The notes beneath the pieces are model-generated. The model saw nothing but the letters and a program-made list of their open reading frames with translations, was not told the DNA's origin and did no database searches. The translations under genes were made by a program, and so were the position numbers. DNA of 8,546 bases from Paracoccaceae bacterium (GTDB lineage: Bacteria; Pseudomonadota; Alphaproteobacteria; Rhodobacterales; Rhodobacteraceae), in contig WFQA01000162.1 of the NCBI GenBank assembly GCA_015487255.1, positions 1 to 8,546 of the forward strand, read 5' to 3'. Shown one piece after another: positions 4,675 to 8,546 of this stretch. The stretch's first letter is position 1. The number at the start of each line of letters is the position of its first letter.

Positions 4675-6464
4675 CCCCGATCATCCTGTGCCTTTCCCGC
4701 GCCGGAGAGACCACCGCCCACCGCGTGGCCGCCGCGCTCAAGGCCCCCGTGCATGGCCGCGCGGGCCGGGTGGACAAGGCCGATGCCTTTTTCCCCGACG
4801 CGCTTGAGCATATCCGCATGTTGTTTCAGGCGGGACATCCGGTGGTGGGGGTTTGTGCTGCGGGGATTTTAGTGCGCGCCGTTGCCCCGGTGCTGGCCAA
4901 TAAGCGCAGCGAGCCGCCGGTGATCGCCATTCCGGATGACGGCTCCACCGTGATCCCGCTGCTTGGAGGCCATCACGGGGCGAACCGACTGGCCAAACAG
5001 ATCGCCAAAGCGTTGCATAGCCACGCGGCGGTGACCACGGCGGGGGATGTATCGCTTGGCATTGCGCTGGATGAACCACCCGCAGGCTGGCGGCTGGCCA
5101 ACCCGGAGGATGCAAAGCCGGTGATGATGGCGCTGCTCAACGGGCAAAAGCCGATTATCGAGGGCGAAAATATCTGGCGGCTGGAAGCGGGTGCCGGGCC
5201 GGTAAAGCTGGTTGCCTCTGAAGCGCCGGTGGCGGCTGGAGCGAGCCTGCTTGCCTATCACCCGCAGCGCTATGCGCTGGGCCTTGGCTGCGCGCGCGGC
5301 TGTGATGTGGATGAAATCTGGGCGCTGGTGACTGAAGCAATAAAATCTGCCAACATCGCGCCGGAGGCGATAGCCTGTGTTGCCTCGCTGGATTTGAAGG
5401 GTGACGAACCGGCGATGATCGAGACCGCCAAGCGGCTTGGCGTGCCTTTCCGGCTGTTCAGCGCCGCCGAACTGGAGACCGAGGCGGAGCGGTTGGCCAA
5501 CCCGTCTGATGTGGTTTTTGCCGAAGTGGGCTGCCACGGGGTGGCGGAGGGCGCGGCGCTGGCCATTGCCGGCCCAGCGTCCGTGTTGACCGTCAAGAAG
5601 CAAAAAACCCAAAATGCCACCTGTGCGCTGGCCCGCGCGCCGGAACCGGTTGTTGCCTTGAAAGGGCGCGCGCGGGGCAGGCTCTCGATTGTCAGTATCG
5701 GACCGGGCCAGCATAGCTGGCGCACCCCCGAGGCCAGCATGCTGATCGCCCAAGCCGAAGAACTGGTTGGTTACGGGCTTTATATTGACCTGCTCGGGCC
5801 ATTGGCGGCAGGCAAAAAGCGTTCTGATTTCCCCTTGGGGGGCGAGGAGGACCGCTGCCGCTATGCGCTGGAGCAGGCGGGCAAGGGGAATAATGTGGCG
5901 CTGGTCTGCTCGGGCGATGCGGGGATTTATGCGATGGGGGCGCTGGTTTACGAGCTGCTGGACCGCGGGCCGGAGGCGATGGGCGTTTCGGATGCGGCGC
6001 GCCGGGTCGAGGTGGTTTCCACCCCCGGGGTTTCGGCGCTGCAAGGGGCGGCGGCGCGGGCGGGGGCACCGCTGGGGCATGATTTTTGTGCGATTAGCCT
6101 GAGTGATCTGCTGACCCCGCGCGAGGATATTGTGAAGCGGCTCAAGGCGGCGGCTGAGGGGGATTTTGTGATTGCGTTCTACAATCCGGTTTCCAAGCGG
6201 CGGCGCACCCTGCTGGCCGAGGCGCGGAATATTTTGCTGAAGCACCGCCCCAGGGATACGCCGGTGATGCTGGCCAGCAATCTCGGGCGGCCCGAGGAGG
6301 CCGTGCGCTATGTGCGGCTGGAGGATTTGCAGGTCGATGATGTGGATATGCTGACGGTGGTGTTGGTTGGGTCGAGCCACTCAAAGCTGGCCCGGCTGGG
6401 CGAGGGGCCGCGCATGTATACGCCGCGGGGTTATGCGCGTAAAATTGACGGGGACTTGGCGTGA
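4662..6464 (+). CDS. cobJ: CbiG-CobJ fusion: cobalt-precorrin-5A hydrolase-like domain plus precorrin-3B C17-methyltransferase
   Basis: This 600-residue protein joins two corrin enzymes. Residues 1-333 are CbiG-like: GVCAAGILVRAVAPVL (63-78), PDDGSTVIPLLGGHHGAN (ending at Asn108) and, in the CbiG C-terminal part, LGLGCARGCDVDEIW (206-220), then SLDLKGDEPAM. CbiG opens the lactone and removes the C2 unit in the cobalt-early pathway. Residues 334-600 are CobJ/CbiH: SIGPG (345-349) with W-x-TPEA, CSGDAGIYAMG (from Cys416), TPGVSALQGAAARAGAPLG (from 454) and FYNPVSKRRRTLL. CobJ methylates C17 and drives ring contraction of precorrin-3B to precorrin-4. No frameshift or stop lies at the junction (KGRARGR, 334-340), so the fusion is real as written. 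Such fusions are, from memory, known in Rhodobacter-type bacteria. The start is the ATG 13 nt inside cobI. Confidence 0.93.
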   Translation: MAELTPIILCLSRAGETTAHRVAAALKAPVHGRAGRVDKADAFFPDALEHIRMLFQAGHPVVGVCAAGILVRAVAPVLANKRSEPPVIAIPDDGSTVIPLLGGHHGANRLAKQIAKALHSHAAVTTAGDVSLGIALDEPPAGWRLANPEDAKPVMMALLNGQKPIIEGENIWRLEAGAGPVKLVASEAPVAAGASLLAYHPQRYALGLGCARGCDVDEIWALVTEAIKSANIAPEAIACVASLDLKGDEPAMIETAKRLGVPFRLFSAAELETEAERLANPSDVVFAEVGCHGVAEGAALAIAGPASVLTVKKQKTQNATCALARAPEPVVALKGRARGRLSIVSIGPGQHSWRTPEASMLIAQAEELVGYGLYIDLLGPLAAGKKRSDFPLGGEEDRCRYALEQAGKGNNVALVCSGDAGIYAMGALVYELLDRGPEAMGVSDAARRVEVVSTPGVSALQGAAARAGAPLGHDFCAISLSDLLTPREDIVKRLKAAAEGDFVIAFYNPVSKRRRTLLAEARNILLKHRPRDTPVMLASNLGRPEEAVRYVRLEDLQVDDVDMLTVVLVGSSHSKLARLGEGPRMYTPRGYARKIDGDLA

Positions 6465-6508
6465 GCAGTGCCGGATTTGAGTATTTTGGAAAATTGGAAG
6501 CGATATGA
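6461..6508 (+). CDS. 15-codon micro-ORF bridging cobJ and cobM
   Basis: GTG at 6461 overlaps the cobJ stop (GTGA, 6461-6464) and encodes MSSAGFEYFGKLEAI if GTG initiates. Its TGA (6506-6508) overlaps the cobM start (ATGA, 6505-6508). It spans the whole 40-nt spacer without a stop, exactly as the 11-codon frame does between cobH and cobL. A modest GGGGA at 6450-6454 precedes it by 6 nt. cobM also has its own GGAAG at 6496-6500. The likely role, if any, is translational relay; chance is possible for so short a frame. Confidence 0.3.
   Translation: MSSAGFEYFGKLEAI
6479..6500 (+). repeat. GAGTATTTT spacer motif, copy 2
   Basis: GAGTATTTTGGAAAATTGGA begins 14 nt after the cobJ stop and ends at the cobM Shine-Dalgarno sequence. 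It resembles the motif in the cobH-cobL spacer: nine identical leading bases, then a partly matching A-rich part. Both copies sit just upstream of a start codon, so the motif may act as an A/U-rich translation-initiation or spacer element. Confidence 0.4.
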
Positions 6509-7272
6509 CGGTTCATTTTATAGGCGCGGGGCCGGGCGACCCGGACCTGATTACGGTGAAGGGGCGGCGGTTGATCGAGGCTTGCCCGGTCTGCCTTTAT
6601 GCCGGCTCACTGGTACCCGAGGCGGTGGTGGCCTGTGCGCCTGAAGGCGCGCGGGTGCTGGATACGGCTCCGATGACGCTGGATGATACCCACGCCGAGA
6701 TCGTGGCGGCGCATGGGCGCGGGCAGGATGTGGCGCGGGTGCATTCGGGGGACCCGGCGCTTTATGGGGCAATCGCCGAGCAGATCAGGCGGCTGAAGGC
6801 GGCGGGGATTGATTATGATATCACGCCCGGCGTTTCGGCCTATAGCGCGGCGGCGGCGGCGATGGGGCAGGAGTTGACCATCCCCGAAGTGGCGCAGAGC
6901 ATTGTGCTGACACGGATCTCGATGAAATCCACCGATATGCCAAGTGGTGAAACGCTGGAGAATTTTGGGCGGACGGGGGCGACATTGGTGATTCATCTCG
7001 GCATTCGCGCCTTGCGGGAGATCAGGCGGCAGTTGGCGCCATTTTATGGTGAGGATTGTGCGGTGGTGGTGGCGTATCGCGTCGGCTGGCCGGATGAGAA
7101 GATTATTCGTGGCACATTGCAAAATATTCATGGGTTGGTGCGGGCCGAAAAGATCACCCGCACGGCGATGGTGTTTATCGGCCCGGCGCTTGATCACGCG
7201 GATGATTTCAGGGATTCGGCGCTTTATGACCCGGCAATGCCCCATGTGCTGCGGCCAAAGGTGAAGGTGTGA
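6505..7272 (+). CDS. cobM: Precorrin-4 C11-methyltransferase CobM (CbiF family)
   Basis: CobM methylates C11 of precorrin-4 with SAM, giving precorrin-5. The 255-residue length is normal. Signatures run in family order: HFIGAGPGDPDLITVKG (GAGPGDPD at 7-14), YAGSLVP, VHSGDPALYGAIAEQ (79-93), TPGVSAYSAAAAAMG, IVLTRIS, MVFIGPAL and the C-terminal ALYDPAMPHVLRPK, which is a strong mark of CobM/CbiF. The ATG at 6505 follows GGAAG (6496-6500) with a 4-nt spacer. Upstream is a 40-nt spacer to cobJ, the longest in the operon; downstream the stop overlaps the cobA start (GTGA). The coding strand becomes noticeably G-rich from this gene onward. Confidence 0.96.
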   Translation: MTVHFIGAGPGDPDLITVKGRRLIEACPVCLYAGSLVPEAVVACAPEGARVLDTAPMTLDDTHAEIVAAHGRGQDVARVHSGDPALYGAIAEQIRRLKAAGIDYDITPGVSAYSAAAAAMGQELTIPEVAQSIVLTRISMKSTDMPSGETLENFGRTGATLVIHLGIRALREIRRQLAPFYGEDCAVVVAYRVGWPDEKIIRGTLQNIHGLVRAEKITRTAMVFIGPALDHADDFRDSALYDPAMPHVLRPKVKV

Positions 7273-8018
7273 GTGATTTTCCCAAAGGTGAGGTGTGGCT
7301 GGTGGGGGCAGGCCCCGGTGATGCCGGGCTTTTGACCCTGCATGCGGTGGCGGCGCTGAAACAGGCCGATATTGTGGTGCATGATGCGCTGGTAAGCACG
7401 GATGTGCTGGCCTATGCGGATGGGGCGGAATTGGTGCTTTTGGGCAAGCGTGGTGGGCGGCCCTCGATCAAGCAACCCGAGATCAACGCCCGGCTGGTGG
7501 CCGAGGCACGCGCCGGCAAACGGGTGGTGCGGCTCAAGGGGGGGGACCCGTTCATGTTTGGCCGCGGGGCCGAGGAGGTGCTGGCACTGGTGGCGGCGGG
7601 GGTTGGGTTTCGGGTAATTCCGGGGATTACCGCCGGGATTGGCGGGCTGGCCTATGCGGGGATTCCGGCAACGGCGCGGCAGGTGAACTCAAGCGTGATC
7701 TTTTTGACCGGGCATGACCATACCGGGCTTTCGCCGGAGGGGATTGACTGGCAGGCCGTGGGCAAGGCGGCGGGGATGATCGTGCTTTATATGGCGATGC
7801 GGCATATGGCGGAGATCGCCGGGCGGCTGATGGATGGCGGGCTGGCCGGGGATACGCCGGTGGCGGTGGTGATGAATGCCTCGCTGCCCGATATGCGGGT
7901 GCTGGAGACCACATTGGCCGGAGCGGCCAGGGATATTGCCGCAAGCGGTATAGGCGCGCCAGCGATTGTGAGCATCGGCAAGGGCAACCTGCTGCGGGAG
8001 CAGATGATGTGGCGTTAA
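7269..8018 (+). CDS. cobA: Uroporphyrinogen-III C-methyltransferase CobA (SUMT)
   Basis: CobA methylates uroporphyrinogen III at C2 and C7 using two SAM molecules, producing precorrin-2, the entry point to corrins, sirohaem and related tetrapyrroles. At 249 residues it is the single-domain form, without the dehydrogenase/ferrochelatase part of CysG. Signatures are VGAGPGDAGLLTL (from Val12), HDALV, GKRGGRPSIKQ, RLKGGDPFMFGRGAEE (88-103), PGITAGIGGLAYAGIPATAR (from Pro118) and LTGHD. The start is the GTG at 7269 inside the cobM stop, with AAAGG at 7257-7261 (7-nt spacer). No later start would keep the first SAM-binding strand. Having its own SUMT inside the operon makes precursor supply co-expressed with the later steps. 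It overlaps cobB by 10 nt. Confidence 0.95.
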   Translation: MSDFPKGEVWLVGAGPGDAGLLTLHAVAALKQADIVVHDALVSTDVLAYADGAELVLLGKRGGRPSIKQPEINARLVAEARAGKRVVRLKGGDPFMFGRGAEEVLALVAAGVGFRVIPGITAGIGGLAYAGIPATARQVNSSVIFLTGHDHTGLSPEGIDWQAVGKAAGMIVLYMAMRHMAEIAGRLMDGGLAGDTPVAVVMNASLPDMRVLETTLAGAARDIAASGIGAPAIVSIGKGNLLREQMMWR

Positions 8019-8546
8019 GGGGGCTGATCATTGCGGCACCCGGCTCCGGGGCGGGGAAGACGGTGATCACGCTGGGCTTGCTGCGCGCGTTGCGGCGGCG
8101 TGGGGTGGATGTTTGCAGTGCCAAATCGGGGCCGGATTATATCGACCCGGCCTTTCATGCCGCGGCAAGCGGGGGTGATTGTGTGAACCTGGACGCCTGG
8201 GCCATGCCATCTGGTGCCCTACGGGCCATGGCCCATCGGCAAGCGGGGGATTTGCTGCTGATCGAGGGCGCGATGGGCCTTTTTGATGGTGCGCCTGTGG
8301 CGGGGGGGGCGATGGGCAAAGGCTCGGTGGCTGATCTGGCGATGGTGTTGGCCTTGCCGGTGGTGTTGGTGGTGGATGTGGCCCGGCAGGGGCAGAGCGT
8401 GGCGGCGGTGGTGGCCGGGCTGGCGGGGTTTCGTGAAGGGGTGCGGATTGCGGGGGTGATTTTGAACCGGGTTGGCTCTGCCCGGCATCGGGAGATGGTG
8501 GTGCGGGCGGTAGAGGCGATTGGCGTGCCGGTGCTGGGGGTGGTGA
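8009..8546 (+). CDS. cobB: Cobyrinic acid a,c-diamide synthase CobB, N-terminal part
   Basis: CobB is a glutamine- and ATP-dependent amidoligase that amidates side chains a and c of (hydrogeno)cobyrinic acid. The frame runs off the right edge after 179 codons. The ATP-binding domain is clear: GLIIAAPGSGAGKT (5-18) with the P-loop Lys17, CSAKSGPDYIDPAFH (36-50), LLLIEGAMGLFDG (81-93) with the acidic Glu85, VVLVVDVARQGQS, and ILNRVGS. The glutamine amidotransferase half with its Cys-His pair lies beyond the window. The start is the GTG at 8009, ten bases inside cobA, because GGGAG at 7996-8000 lies 8 nt upstream and the P-loop then falls near residue 12, as in the family. A metal-free or cobalt-containing substrate cannot be told apart from this part. 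Confidence 0.92.
   Translation, partial: MALRGLIIAAPGSGAGKTVITLGLLRALRRRGVDVCSAKSGPDYIDPAFHAAASGGDCVNLDAWAMPSGALRAMAHRQAGDLLLIEGAMGLFDGAPVAGGAMGKGSVADLAMVLALPVVLVVDVARQGQSVAAVVAGLAGFREGVRIAGVILNRVGSARHREMVVRAVEAIGVPVLGVV

Noticed and set aside
4869..6380. Long minus-strand open frame (503 codons) opposite cbiG-cobJ
   Set aside because: It has the same shadow effect; its composition is Arg-, Gln- and His-rich and low in conserved motifs.

Overview
This window carries most of a cobalamin (vitamin B12) corrin-ring biosynthesis operon on the + strand. It is high-GC and alphaproteobacterial in style, most likely Rhodobacterales. The reasons are the gene complement, the CbiG-CobJ fusion, the sequence style of CobH, CobL and CobM, and an upstream MtaB tail of alphaproteobacterial type. 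The genus cannot be named from the sequence alone.

Layout. Positions 2-346 hold the 3' end of mtaB (tRNA ms2t6A37 methylthiotransferase). Positions 347-977 carry no intact gene. This stretch is AT-richer than the rest in its middle part and holds a perfect 34-bp palindrome (560-593), a consensus -10 box (601-606) and what looks like a small decayed gene (640-961). A 13-codon leader-like ORF (978-1019) then leads directly into the operon: cbiX (1022-2110), cobH (2107-2742), cobL (2771-3973), cobI (3970-4674), cbiG-cobJ fusion (4662-6464), cobM (6505-7272), cobA (7269-8018) and cobB (8009 to the window end, partial).

How the genes work together. CobA methylates uroporphyrinogen III to precorrin-2. 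CobI (C20), CobJ (C17 and ring contraction), CobM (C11) and CobL (C5 and C15 plus decarboxylation) add the remaining methyl groups encoded here. CobH moves the C11 methyl to C12 to give (hydrogeno)cobyrinic acid. CobB amidates side chains a and c. CbiX is a cobaltochelatase with an unusually Cys- and His-rich tail. Together with the CbiG domain it is normally a marker of the cobalt-early (anaerobic-type) route, whereas the other proteins are closest to the Cob (aerobic-type) enzymes. The steps that would decide the route (CobG or CobZ, CobF or CbiD, CobK or CbiJ, CobNST) are not in the window.

The most unusual structure is in the gene junctions. Five of the seven adjacent gene pairs overlap by 4-13 nt. 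The two that do not overlap (cobH-cobL and cobJ-cobM) are each bridged end to end by a micro-ORF that overlaps the upstream stop by 4 nt and the downstream start by 4 nt. Both spacers also share a GAGTATTTT-type motif. With the 13-codon ORF before cbiX, every start codon in the operon lies within a few bases of a stop codon of a preceding reading frame.
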